NCBI GenBank assembly: GCA_947584125.1
Contig: CANPWI010000045.1
Location: 1-10,585, forward strand
Reading direction: 5' to 3'
Origin: an uncultured Clostridia bacterium
Lineage (GTDB): Bacteria > Bacillota > Clostridia > TANB77 > CAG-508
Length of the DNA: 10,585 bases
Part shown: positions 1 through 7,087 of the stretch, piece after piece
Position numbering within the stretch: position 1 is the stretch's first letter
Layout of the letters: the number at the start of each line of letters is the position of its first letter
The notes under the pieces: model-generated
Database searches by the model: none
What the model was told of the DNA's origin: nothing
What the model saw: only the letters and a program-made list of their open reading frames with translations
Program-made: the position numbers and the translations under genes

Positions 1-1
1 A

Positions 2-379
2 ATAGATAATGATATTATATTAAAAATAAAACCTGAAACATCTTTTGAGGATTTAAAGAAAAATATAATTACAAATGCAAATGGTATTACTATAGAAAAG
101 AAAAACAACTCAGATACAAAATATATTTGTACTGGTGATAAATTAACATTTAATTTAAATGGTAATTTAAAAACTTATACATTAGTTGTAGTAGGCGATG
201 TTATGTCAGATGGTGAACTTAATGTATCAGATTTATCTAAACTTAAAAAATTTATGATTGGATTAGCAGTTTTAGAACACAATGAGGCATTAGCTGCTGA
301 CATTAATGATGACGGAGAAGTTGATGTATGTGACCTATCTATGCTTGTAAAATCAATAATTGGATTGATTAATTTATAA
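2..379 (+). CDS. C-terminal end of a secreted protein with a dockerin-type EF-hand pair (5' end outside window)
   Basis: This open frame enters from the left edge without a start and gives 125 residues ending at TAA 377-379. Its last ~60 residues are a duplicated calcium-loop/helix module typical of dockerins. The first loop runs D66-D77 (GDVMSDGELNVSD) and the second D100-D111 (ADINDDGEVDVCD); each is followed by an amphipathic helix ending in IGL. The preceding segment (TGDKLTFNLNG...YTLVVVGDV) resembles the linker that often precedes such modules in extracellular proteins of gut Clostridia. By family knowledge, dockerins bind cohesins on scaffold or cell-surface proteins; which enzyme or adhesin this one belongs to cannot be told. 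Oddity: loop 1 has Met at position 3, where Asn or Asp normally coordinates calcium, while loop 2 is canonical. The gene converges on the methyltransferase gene and overlaps its stop by 6 bp. Confidence 0.8.
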   Translation: MDNDIILKIKPETSFEDLKKNIITNANGITIEKKNNSDTKYICTGDKLTFNLNGNLKTYTLVVVGDVMSDGELNVSDLSKLKKFMIGLAVLEHNEALAADINDDGEVDVCDLSMLVKSIIGLINL

Positions 380-1201
380 TATATAATTAAGAAAAAAAGT
401 TTCCTGGTTTATCCGGGAAACTTTTTTTCTAACATATTCATACATCATAATTCCTGCTGCAACTCCTGCATTTAAGCTTTCTGTTTTACCTAACATTGGA
501 ATTTTTACTTTTATATCTGATACATCTTGTACCTCTTTAGATATTCCATTTGCTTCATTTCCTATTATAATTGCTTTTTTCATAAAATCTATATCATATA
601 TACTATTATTTGTTTCTAATGATGTTGCTATAACCTCATATCCATTTTTTTGTATTTCTTTTATAGTTTCTACAAGATTTTCTGTTTCTATAACATTTAT
701 TCTAAATGAAGCTCCCATTGTAGAACGAACTACTTTAGGATTATAACTATCTACAGTATCTTTTGATACTATTATTTGTTTTACACCTATACTATCAACT
801 GTTCTTAAAATTGTTCCTAAATTTCCTGGGTCTTGAATTCCATCTAAAATAATAATAATATCTTCATCAAAATTTATATTATTACTATTATTCTTCTTTT
901 CTATAACAGCTAACACTCCCTGTGGATTAGTTACATCTGTGATACTTTTAAACACTTTTTCTGTTACATATATACATTCGTATTTTGCTATTTCATATAA
1001 AAGCTCCTTTTCAATAGTATTATCTTTAATACATTCTTCACAGACTACTATTGTATGAATATTAGCTTTTTCATCAATTGCCTCTTTTAGCATTTTAGTT
1101 CCTTCTACTAAGTAAACATTTTCTTCATCTCTAAATTTTTTTTCTTTTAATTTTTTTATTTTCTTTATCAATTCATTATCTTTACTAGTTATTATTTGCA
1201 C
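374..1201 (-). CDS. SpoU/TrmH-family RNA 2'-O-methyltransferase
   Basis: Predicted S-adenosylmethionine-dependent ribose methyltransferase acting on rRNA or tRNA (SPOUT fold, 275 residues). The N-terminal ~100 residues (ITSKDNELIKKIKKL...VYLVEGTKML) look like the SpoU substrate-binding domain. The catalytic part shows motif 1 (DPGNLGTILRT, N127 and R133), an RSTMGASFR segment near 159-167, motif 2 (IIGNEANGIS, N215-E216) and motif 3 (IPMLGKTESLNAGVAAG, 234-250), which form the knotted cofactor site. The start is GTG 1199-1201: an AAAGGAG lies 11 bases upstream and the N-terminus then matches the family. The frame overlaps the mfd stop by 10 bp, so the two genes are probably translationally coupled in one operon. 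The last ~17 residues are encoded by the terminator hairpin and are probably a dispensable tail. Family members such as RlmB, TrmH and YsgA cannot be separated here, so the substrate is unknown. Confidence 0.9.
   Translation of the reverse strand: MQIITSKDNELIKKIKKLKEKKFRDEENVYLVEGTKMLKEAIDEKANIHTIVVCEECIKDNTIEKELLYEIAKYECIYVTEKVFKSITDVTNPQGVLAVIEKKNNSNNINFDEDIIIILDGIQDPGNLGTILRTVDSIGVKQIIVSKDTVDSYNPKVVRSTMGASFRINVIETENLVETIKEIQKNGYEVIATSLETNNSIYDIDFMKKAIIIGNEANGISKEVQDVSDIKVKIPMLGKTESLNAGVAAGIMMYEYVRKKVSRINQETFFLNYIL
391..429. terminator. Bidirectional intrinsic terminator inside the 3' codons of the methyltransferase gene
   Basis: The arms 391-404 (GAAAAAAAGTTTCC) and 416-429 (GGAAACTTTTTTTC) are perfectly complementary. 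T405-G407 with C413-G415 extend the stem around the loop TTTAT. Each strand reads a G+C-containing stem followed by seven T, so it can end both the dockerin transcript (+) and the mfd-methyltransferase operon (-). On the minus strand it encodes residues ~258-271 of the methyltransferase. Confidence 0.88.
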
Positions 1202-4200
1202 TTTTCCAAAAACTCCTTTATTTCTTTAAATATATTTTCATTTACTGGCTTTTCTAACTCATAAGTTATATAAGGCTGTAATCCTTGTGAAAATTTTATT
1301 TTATTTTTATATTCTTTAATAAGTTCCTCTAGTTTACCAAGATTAAACTTATTTTTATCAAAATAAAATATTATCTTTTGCATTTTTTGTGATAATTTAA
1401 TAATATTTGCCTTTTTACATAGTTCCTTTATTTTTGCAATATTTATTAAATTTAACACCTCATCTGGTATGCTTCCATATCTATCTATTAACTCATCAAT
1501 AATATTTTGTATATCTTCTTCTGTCCTACAAAGAGCAATATTTTGATACACCTCTATTTTTTGACTACTATTTTGAATATATTCATCAGGAATATAACTT
1601 GAAATATTTAAATCTATTTGAACATCTATTTCTTCTTCTATTTTTTCACCTTGCATTTCTTTAATAACCTCATCAAGCAATTTACAATATGTTTCATAAC
1701 CAACCTGTTCTAAATGTCCATGTTGTATTTCTCCAAGTAAACTTCCTGCACCTCTTATTTCCAAATCTCTCATAGCTATTTTAAATCCAGAACCAAACTC
1801 AGTAAATTCCTTCATTGCTTTCAATCTTTTATCTGCAACCTCTGAAAGAAGTTTATTAGATTTATAAGTAATATATGCAAAACTTTGAACATCGCTTCTT
1901 CCTACTCTTCCTCTTATTTGATATAATTGAGCTAATCCCAATTTATCTGCATTTTCAACTATTATTGTATTTGCATTTGGTATATCAATTCCAGATTCTA
2001 AAATAGTAGTACATACTAGTACATTTATTTTTCCTTCTATAAAATCTAGCATTACACTTTCAAGCTCATTACCTGTCATTTGTCCATGTGCAAATCCTAC
2101 TTTTGCTTCTGGTACTAGGTTTTCTATTTCTTCCACTTTTCTTACAATATTTTCTACTGTATTAAATAAATAAAATACCTGACCATTTCTTTCTAACTCT
2201 TTTATTATTGCTTCTTTTACAACTTCTTCATCATAAGGTAATACATAAGTTTGAACTGGCTTTCTATTTTGTGGCGGTTCATATATAACAGACATATCTC
2301 TAACACCAACTACAGACATTTGTAAGGTTCTTGGTATTGGTGTTGCAGTCATTGTTAATATATCAATACTTGTTTTTAATTCTTTAATTTTTTCTTTATC
2401 TTTTACTCCAAATCTATGCTCTTCATCTATTATTAAAAGACCTAAATCTTTAAACTCAACATCCTTACTAAGTAACCTATGAGTTCCTATAACTACATCT
2501 ATCTCTCCAAGTTTTAACTTTTTTATTACATCATTTTGTTCTTTTTTAGTTCTAAAACGATTTAGAAGTTCTACTTTTATTGCAAAATTATCCATTCTAT
2601 TTTTAAATGCTTCGTATTGTTGGTTTGCAAGTACAGTTGTTGGTACTAAATATGCAACCTGTTTTTGATCCATACATGCTTTAAACGCTGCACGAATTGC
2701 AACCTCAGTTTTACCATACCCAACATCACCACAAAGTAATCTATCCATTGGTTTTTCTTTTTCCATATCTTTTTTTACTTCTTCTATACATCTAAGCTGG
2801 TCATCTGTTTCCACATAAGGAAATGCATCCTCAAATTCTTTTTGCCAAGGTGTATCTTTTGAAAAAGCATAACCTTTTACTTTCTGTCTTTTCGCATAAA
2901 GTTCTATTAAATTTCTTGCAATTTCCCTTAAATTTTTCTTTACTTTTTCTTTTGTATTAGACCATTCTTTGCTTCCTAATTTATTAAGCTTTGGTTCTCC
3001 TTCTCCACCACCAATATACTTTCTTATATTATCTAGTGAATCTGTTGGTATATAAAGTATACCATTATCTCTATATCTAATTTTTATATAGTCTTTTATC
3101 ACTCCATCTGTTTTTATAGTATTAACACCTATGAACTGTCCTATTCCATTAGTTTTATGCACAATATAATCACCAATTTTTAAATCTGCAAATACTACCT
3201 GTTCTCCCTGCTTAAATGCTGATGGAACTTTTCTTCTGTTTCTATTTTCTGGTTTTAATAAACTGCTTGCATTTATTAATAACAGATTTAAATTATAATC
3301 TTCAAGTCCTGCACTTAATTCTCCTGTTGTAACAATTACCTCATCTTGATTTAACTCTTTTAACTTTTCACTATATTTACATTTAACTCCATTTTCTTTT
3401 AGTATTTGTAATATTCTTTTAGCTTGTTCTTCTTTTCCTCCTAAAACTACTACATATTTTTTATTAGAAATTGCTGATTTTGCTTCGTCTAATAATATGT
3501 TTATTGTGCTCTTATGAAAATTTACCTCTCTTTGTTTAAATGAATATATATTCTCTCTGCTTTGCATTATATCCTTATTATCTATAAATACTTTTTGCAT
3601 ATTTGAAAGTTCTTTTTCTATTTCATTAATATCTCTCATTTTTAATAAAATATCTGGAACAACTTTTTTTCTCTCTACAAGATTTTGTATAATTAATTTA
3701 TTATCTTTTTGTATATTTTCTACTCTCGCATTTATTTTCTCAAATTCATCTAACATTACTATTGTGTTTTTTGGTAAATACTCTATTATACTTGATTTAT
3801 TTGTATAAAAACTTTCAAAATATTTATCTATTTTACTTATAATATTACCTTGCTTAATTTGTTCTATATCCTCTAATACATTTTCTAAGTTTCCTATTTC
3901 CTTGTTATTTTTCTCTATTATTTTACAAATTTCTTCTACATCTTTTTCTAAAACATATTCAGAAGATGGGAATATTTCTATTTTCTTTATTTCTTCTATT
4001 GACCTTTGTGATGAAATATTAAAGTATCTTATAGAATCTACATCATCTCCCCAAAATTCTATTCTAATGCCTATGTCGTCTGTTAAACTAATATCTACTA
4101 TTCCACCTCTTACACTAAATTGACCTTTTCCTTCTATTAAGTCATATCTTTCATATCCTAATTCTACTAAATTTCTTTTCAAAATTTCTAAGGAATATGT

Positions 4201-4632
4201 GCTTCCAACCTCTAATTTTATTTTATTTTTGTATAAAATACTTTTAGGTATTATATCTTGCATAACAGCTTCTATTGTTGTAACTAATACTTTTACTTCA
4301 TTTTTTTCTAACTTATTTAATACCTCTATCCTGTTATATGCATTTTCCATGCTTTCAGCAAGATAATCATAAGTAACAATTTCTTTTTTTGGAAAATAAA
4401 AAACACCGTCTGAAAAACTTTGTAAGTCTTTTACCCACCTTTTAGCTTGTATTTCATTATATGTAATTACGCATATAATATTATTTGTTACTTTCTTAGT
4501 TAGTGCTGAAAAATATATCTTTCCAATATCAGTTAAGCCCAATATAGATATTGGGCTTTTTTTACTTTTTATTTCATTTATATAGCTAATTGTTTTTTCA
4601 TTTGTCATAGCTAAATTTATAATTTCATTCAA
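1192..4632 (-). CDS. mfd: Transcription-repair coupling factor Mfd
   Basis: Mfd is an ATP-driven DNA translocase that pushes stalled RNA polymerase off damaged DNA and recruits UvrA for excision repair. At 1146 residues this one is full length for the family. In order: a UvrB-like N-terminal region with YDYLAESMENAYNR and RGGIVDI (R175 onward); the RNA-polymerase-interacting Tudor-like domain from about 477 (GDYIVHKTNGIGQF near 487); translocase motifs Walker A GDVGYGKT (635-642), DEEH (736-739), TATPIPRT (762-769), ILESGIDIPNA and RGRVGR (907-912); and the C-terminal TRCF domain (IDLNISSYIPDEYI, ELIDRYGSIPDEV). No key residue is missing. The start is TTG 4630-4632: GAAGGAG lies 9 bases upstream (4642-4648), whereas the next in-frame ATG is eight codons further in and lacks a site. 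It has its own promoter and leads the operon with the overlapping methyltransferase gene. Confidence 0.97.
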   Translation of the reverse strand: MNEIINLAMTNEKTISYINEIKSKKSPISILGLTDIGKIYFSALTKKVTNNIICVITYNEIQAKRWVKDLQSFSDGVFYFPKKEIVTYDYLAESMENAYNRIEVLNKLEKNEVKVLVTTIEAVMQDIIPKSILYKNKIKLEVGSTYSLEILKRNLVELGYERYDLIEGKGQFSVRGGIVDISLTDDIGIRIEFWGDDVDSIRYFNISSQRSIEEIKKIEIFPSSEYVLEKDVEEICKIIEKNNKEIGNLENVLEDIEQIKQGNIISKIDKYFESFYTNKSSIIEYLPKNTIVMLDEFEKINARVENIQKDNKLIIQNLVERKKVVPDILLKMRDINEIEKELSNMQKVFIDNKDIMQSRENIYSFKQREVNFHKSTINILLDEAKSAISNKKYVVVLGGKEEQAKRILQILKENGVKCKYSEKLKELNQDEVIVTTGELSAGLEDYNLNLLLINASSLLKPENRNRRKVPSAFKQGEQVVFADLKIGDYIVHKTNGIGQFIGVNTIKTDGVIKDYIKIRYRDNGILYIPTDSLDNIRKYIGGGEGEPKLNKLGSKEWSNTKEKVKKNLREIARNLIELYAKRQKVKGYAFSKDTPWQKEFEDAFPYVETDDQLRCIEEVKKDMEKEKPMDRLLCGDVGYGKTEVAIRAAFKACMDQKQVAYLVPTTVLANQQYEAFKNRMDNFAIKVELLNRFRTKKEQNDVIKKLKLGEIDVVIGTHRLLSKDVEFKDLGLLIIDEEHRFGVKDKEKIKELKTSIDILTMTATPIPRTLQMSVVGVRDMSVIYEPPQNRKPVQTYVLPYDEEVVKEAIIKELERNGQVFYLFNTVENIVRKVEEIENLVPEAKVGFAHGQMTGNELESVMLDFIEGKINVLVCTTILESGIDIPNANTIIVENADKLGLAQLYQIRGRVGRSDVQSFAYITYKSNKLLSEVADKRLKAMKEFTEFGSGFKIAMRDLEIRGAGSLLGEIQHGHLEQVGYETYCKLLDEVIKEMQGEKIEEEIDVQIDLNISSYIPDEYIQNSSQKIEVYQNIALCRTEEDIQNIIDELIDRYGSIPDEVLNLINIAKIKELCKKANIIKLSQKMQKIIFYFDKNKFNLGKLEELIKEYKNKIKFSQGLQPYITYELEKPVNENIFKEIKEFLEKCK

Positions 4633-4641
4633 TTTGCTTTA

Positions 4642-4648
4642 CTCCTTC
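4642..4648 (-). promoter_or_regulatory. Ribosome binding site fixing the TTG start of mfd
   Basis: GAAGGAG on the minus strand, nine bases before TTG 4630-4632. No ATG sits at a workable distance in frame, so this site supports a non-ATG start. Confidence 0.75.
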
Positions 4649-4698
4649 GATTTATAACTTATTGTAGAAATTTTTATATATAATAATATTACTATACT

Positions 4699-4727
4699 AT
4701 TATATACAATTTTTCCAAAAATCTCAA
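4699..4727 (-). promoter_or_regulatory. Sigma-A-type promoter of mfd
   Basis: Minus strand: -35 TTGAGA (4722-4727), 17-base spacer, -10 TATAAT (4699-4704). Transcription would start near 4692, giving a leader of about 60 bases before the TTG start. The -35 lies only 8 bp from the -35 of the divergent small gene. Confidence 0.72.
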
Positions 4728-4735
4728 TACCTAGT

Positions 4736-4764
4736 TTGACATTTTATGTAAAATATGTTAAAAT
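4736..4764 (+). promoter_or_regulatory. Strong sigma-A-type promoter of the small unknown gene
   Basis: Plus strand: perfect -35 TTGACA (4736-4741), 17-base spacer, -10 TAAAAT (4759-4764) preceded by TG at 4756-4757, an extended -10. A TATAAT at 4764-4769 is also present, but its 22-base spacing is poor. Expression should be strong unless repressed. Confidence 0.72.
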
Positions 4765-4822
4765 ATAATTATGTAATAGTAAAAAAAATTATTCTTTTTA
4801 TACATCAAGAGGAGGCAATAAA

Positions 4823-5074
4823 ATGAAAAAAGAAACAATAAAAATTGAGATAGTGTTACCAGATACAATAGGCGATCGCAGTATCGCTAATTTTATCAGA
4901 CAGCTAAATGTAAGCTTGGGAAAAAAATGCATATTAGAAAGCATTACTCCCTCTGATAAAGGACAGGATACTGTTTTATTCAAATGCTCTGTGGCGCTTG
5001 AAAATTTTGAGGCTTTCCAGGATATATATAATTCATTTTATCCGGAAGCCATTGAAAAACAAGATTCAAAATAA
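4823..5074 (+). CDS. Small conserved-looking hypothetical protein, 83 residues
   Basis: I do not recognise this protein. It is a real gene on context: near-consensus promoter, ribosome binding site AAGAGGAGG (4807-4815) seven bases before the ATG, and a dedicated terminator. The sequence suggests a soluble alpha/beta domain: a strand (TIKIEIVLPD), a helix (SIANFIRQLNVSLG), a strand (KCILESITPSD), a strand (TVLFKCSVAL) and an acidic C-terminal helix (ENFEAFQDIYNSFYPEAIEKQ). There is no signal peptide, no membrane segment, and no CXXC or other obvious catalytic motif; the two Cys (near 33 and 52) are apart. G+C is about 32%, slightly above sampled parts of mfd and the dipeptidase gene (about 27%), which is too little to argue for transfer. 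It is divergent from mfd with the -35 boxes 8 bp apart, so co-regulation is possible, but no functional link can be read from sequence. Confidence 0.8.
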   Translation: MKKETIKIEIVLPDTIGDRSIANFIRQLNVSLGKKCILESITPSDKGQDTVLFKCSVALENFEAFQDIYNSFYPEAIEKQDSK

Positions 5075-5109
5075 AATGTAACTTGTGACTATTGTTAAGA
5101 ATAATTTTT

Positions 5110-5140
5110 CACTGACCACTTTTTTGTGGTCAGTGTTTTT
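5110..5140 (+). terminator. Intrinsic terminator of the small unknown gene
   Basis: CACTGACCAC (5110-5119) pairs perfectly with GTGGTCAGTG (5126-5135) around a six-T loop, followed by TTTTT and more T-rich sequence. It lies about 35 bases after the stop and separates this gene from the downstream dipeptidase gene. Confidence 0.9.
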
Positions 5141-5162
5141 ATTTACTAGGAAATACATTAAT

Positions 5163-5191
5163 TTGATTTTTTTCATAATTTAGTATAAAAT
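5163..5191 (+). promoter_or_regulatory. Possible promoter of the dipeptidase gene
   Basis: TTGATT (5163-5168) with TAAAAT (5186-5191) at a 17-base spacing, or TATAAA (5184-5189) at 15. It fits the place after an upstream terminator, but the match is only fair in such AT-rich DNA. Confidence 0.45.
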
Positions 5192-5237
5192 GCATAAAAT
5201 AGCATAAGTAATGTATGTTTTATAGTGGAGGTATTTT

Positions 5238-6638
5238 ATGTTAGATGAATATATAAATTCTTTACAAAATGATATTATAAATTCTACTTGTGAACTAATT
5301 AAAATTCCTAGTGTTTCTACTACAAAAATTTCAGAGGATAAACCTTTTGGAGATGGACCTTTTAAAGCTTTAGAATATATATTAAATCTAGGAAAAAGTT
5401 TAGGATTTAGAACTAAAAATATAGATGGTTACTGTGGATATATAGAGTTTGGCGAAGGTACAGAGTTAGTTGGAATTATTGGGCATTTAGATGTAGTACC
5501 AGAAGGAGAAAATTGGACTTATCCTCCTTTTTCAGCTACTATTTCTGATGGAAAAATTTATGGTCGTGGAGCAATAGATGATAAAGGACCTGTTATAGCA
5601 TCTTTATATGCAATGAAAGCTGTTATGGATAATTGCAAGATTAACAAAAGAGTTAGATTAATTTTAGGATTAGATGAAGAAAAAGAGTGGAGATGTATTA
5701 ATTATTATAAAGAACATGAGGAACATCCTTCTATTGGTTTTAGTCCAGATGCTGATTTTCCATGCATATATGCTGAAAAAGCTTTACTTTCTACATTTTT
5801 AACACAAAATTATTCTTGCCAAAATTCTTGTATAAAAATTAAAAGTATTGACTGTAATAATAATGCAATTAATGTTGTGCCAAAATTTTGTAAAATGATT
5901 TTAGAAATAGACAATAATTTCATAAATATCTCTGATTTAAAGAATAAATTTGATAAGCAAGTATATGAAAATAAATTTAATATTTCTGTAAATATAACAA
6001 ATGAAAATACAATAGAAATTGTATCACAAGGAGTAAGTGCTCATGCTGCTCATCCAGATTTAGGTAAAAATGCAATTTCTCAACTTTTAATTATTATTCA
6101 CAATGTTTTTGAATTATATAATGTTAATATCGAATTAATAAACTTTATGTATAAATATATTAATTTAGATTTTACAGGTGAAAAACTTGGTATTAACTAT
6201 GTAGATGAATCTGGTGGATTAACTCTTAATGTTGCACAATTTACTTTAGATAATAATATTTTATCTATTGGTATGAATTTAAGAATTCCTGTAACTTTAC
6301 CTATAGATAATGTTAAAAATACTTTTAAACAATTAGTTAACTCTTCTAATATTAAGGTTAATTTTGGTGGTGAAAAAGAGGCTTTATATATTCCAAAAGA
6401 TAACCCTCTTGTTGTAACACTTTGTGATATTTTTAATAAAAAAACTGGATTAAATGCTATGCCAATTGCTATTGGTGGAGCAACTTACGCAAGAGCCTTT
6501 AACAATTGTATTTCTTATGGTGCAAATATGCCTGGTCATATTGATTTGTGTCATCAGGTTGATGAATATATTGAAATTGATAATTTAATTACAAGCTCTA
6601 AAATTTATGCAGAAGCAATTTATGAGCTTGCAAAATAA
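5238..6638 (+). CDS. pepV: M20-family dipeptidase, PepV/Sapep-like
   Basis: Predicted cytoplasmic two-zinc dipeptidase that cleaves small peptides, probably with unspecific dipeptide substrates as in lactobacillar PepV. Its 466 residues match that family's size of about 470. Visible ligands and catalytic residues are H83 and D85 in IIGHLDVVPEG, D114 in GRGAIDDKGP, the pair E147-E148 in LDEEKEW (general base and metal ligand), D171 in SPDADFP and H439 in CHQVDEYIEID. A lid domain separates the two catalytic halves (~185-385); SAHAAHPDLGKNAI (~270) and IGGATYARAF (~410) are further family segments. There is no signal peptide. Ribosome binding site GGAGG at 5227-5231 is six bases before the ATG. 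The gene is monocistronic: a terminator precedes it and another follows. A related M20 peptidase or acylase function cannot be excluded, and the symbol is by resemblance. Confidence 0.88.
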   Translation: MLDEYINSLQNDIINSTCELIKIPSVSTTKISEDKPFGDGPFKALEYILNLGKSLGFRTKNIDGYCGYIEFGEGTELVGIIGHLDVVPEGENWTYPPFSATISDGKIYGRGAIDDKGPVIASLYAMKAVMDNCKINKRVRLILGLDEEKEWRCINYYKEHEEHPSIGFSPDADFPCIYAEKALLSTFLTQNYSCQNSCIKIKSIDCNNNAINVVPKFCKMILEIDNNFINISDLKNKFDKQVYENKFNISVNITNENTIEIVSQGVSAHAAHPDLGKNAISQLLIIIHNVFELYNVNIELINFMYKYINLDFTGEKLGINYVDESGGLTLNVAQFTLDNNILSIGMNLRIPVTLPIDNVKNTFKQLVNSSNIKVNFGGEKEALYIPKDNPLVVTLCDIFNKKTGLNAMPIAIGGATYARAFNNCISYGANMPGHIDLCHQVDEYIEIDNLITSSKIYAEAIYELAK

Positions 6639-6692
6639 TGTAAGTATTTTGCTTTTTATATAATAAGAATTTTGGATAATTTCTTACTATAT

Positions 6693-6724
6693 AAAAAATC
6701 CCTAGTTTATACTAGGGATTTTTT
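6693..6724. terminator. Bidirectional terminator between the dipeptidase gene and spoVG
   Basis: AAAAAATCCCTAGT (6693-6706) and ACTAGGGATTTTTT (6711-6724) form a perfect 14-bp stem with loop TTAT. Six T follow the G+C part on each strand, so it ends both convergent genes. A weaker hairpin precedes it at 6658-6692 (arms ATATAATAAGAA/TTCTTACTATAT, one G-T pair) without a T tract. Confidence 0.9.
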
Positions 6725-6732
6725 ATTATTTA

Positions 6733-7011
6733 TTATTCTGCTGATTCTGAACCTTCAGCTTCAGGAGCTTCATAAGCTTCTAATATAGCTGATTGGATTT
6801 TTTCTCTTGTTTCAGCATTAATTGGATGAGCTATATCCTTGAATTCTCCGTTTGGAGTTTTTCTGCTTGGCATAGCTATAAATAATCCATTTTGACTTTC
6901 GATAACTTTGATATCGTGAATTACGAATTCATTATCGAATGTTACAGAAGCAACAGCTTTCATTCTGTTCTCTGAATTTACTTTTCTTAAACGTACATCT
7001 GTTATTTGCAT
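6733..7011 (-). CDS. spoVG: Septation/sporulation regulator SpoVG
   Basis: SpoVG is a small nucleic-acid-binding regulator, known in Bacillus for effects on asymmetric septation and in other Firmicutes as a global regulator of surface and virulence genes. The whole length matches: MQITDVRLRKV, RMKAVASVTFDNEFVIHDIK, NGLFIAMPSRKTPNGEFKDI and AHPINAETREKIQSAILEAY, then a short acidic tail (EAPEAEGSESAE). I place the start at ATG 7009-7011 (92 residues), not at the GTG three codons upstream. AAGGCGGTG at 7018-7026 matches AAGGAGGTG with one mismatch and sits six bases before this ATG, and the family usually begins M-K/Q-I-T-D-V-R. The gene is converged on by the dipeptidase gene and follows the pilin-like gene on the same strand, but has its own promoters. 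Presence of spoVG does not prove sporulation. Confidence 0.96.
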   Translation of the reverse strand: MQITDVRLRKVNSENRMKAVASVTFDNEFVIHDIKVIESQNGLFIAMPSRKTPNGEFKDIAHPINAETREKIQSAILEAYEAPEAEGSESAE

Positions 7012-7017
7012 TTTGTG

Positions 7018-7026
7018 CACCGCCTT
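7018..7026 (-). promoter_or_regulatory. Ribosome binding site fixing the spoVG start
   Basis: AAGGCGGTG, one mismatch to the full anti-16S complement AAGGAGGTG, six bases before ATG 7009-7011. The GTG that would give a longer frame is the last three bases of this site. Confidence 0.75.
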
Positions 7027-7047
7027 CCAAAGATTTAAAAATTTATT

Positions 7048-7071
7048 TTGTACATGTTATCTTATGTACAA
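7048..7071. repeat. Inverted repeat over the spoVG sigma-A-like -10: possible operator or 5' hairpin
   Basis: TTGTACAT (7048-7055) and ATGTACAA (7064-7071) are perfect 8-bp arms with an 8-bp spacer. The -10 TAAGAT (7059-7064) lies in the spacer and touches one arm. It could bind a dimeric repressor. Transcripts from the upstream sigma-H-type promoter would start close to its outer edge and could fold it as a 5'-terminal stem-loop. Confidence 0.55.
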
Positions 7072-7087
7072 GTATATTATTCGTCAA
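7059..7087 (-). promoter_or_regulatory. Possible sigma-A-type promoter of spoVG
   Basis: Minus strand: TTGACG (7082-7087), 17-base spacer, TAAGAT (7059-7064). Start would be near 7052. Its -35 shares bases with the -10 of the sigma-H-type promoter, so the two holoenzymes could not bind together. Confidence 0.5.

Noticed and set aside
3902..4123. Open frame of 73 codons on the + strand inside mfd
   Set aside because: It lies wholly antisense to the well-supported UvrB-like part of mfd and has no ribosome binding site or recognisable domain.
4872..4879. GCGATCGC palindrome in the small gene
   Set aside because: It is a single copy and simply codes the GDR region; nothing around it suggests a regulatory or attachment site.
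4798..4983. Minus-strand open frame of 61 codons opposite the small unknown gene
   Set aside because: It has no Shine-Dalgarno, while the + strand frame has promoter, ribosome binding site and terminator.
7018..7020. GTG as the spoVG start (95 residues)
   Set aside because: It overlaps the Shine-Dalgarno sequence itself, and the ATG three codons on has correct spacing and the usual family N-terminus.
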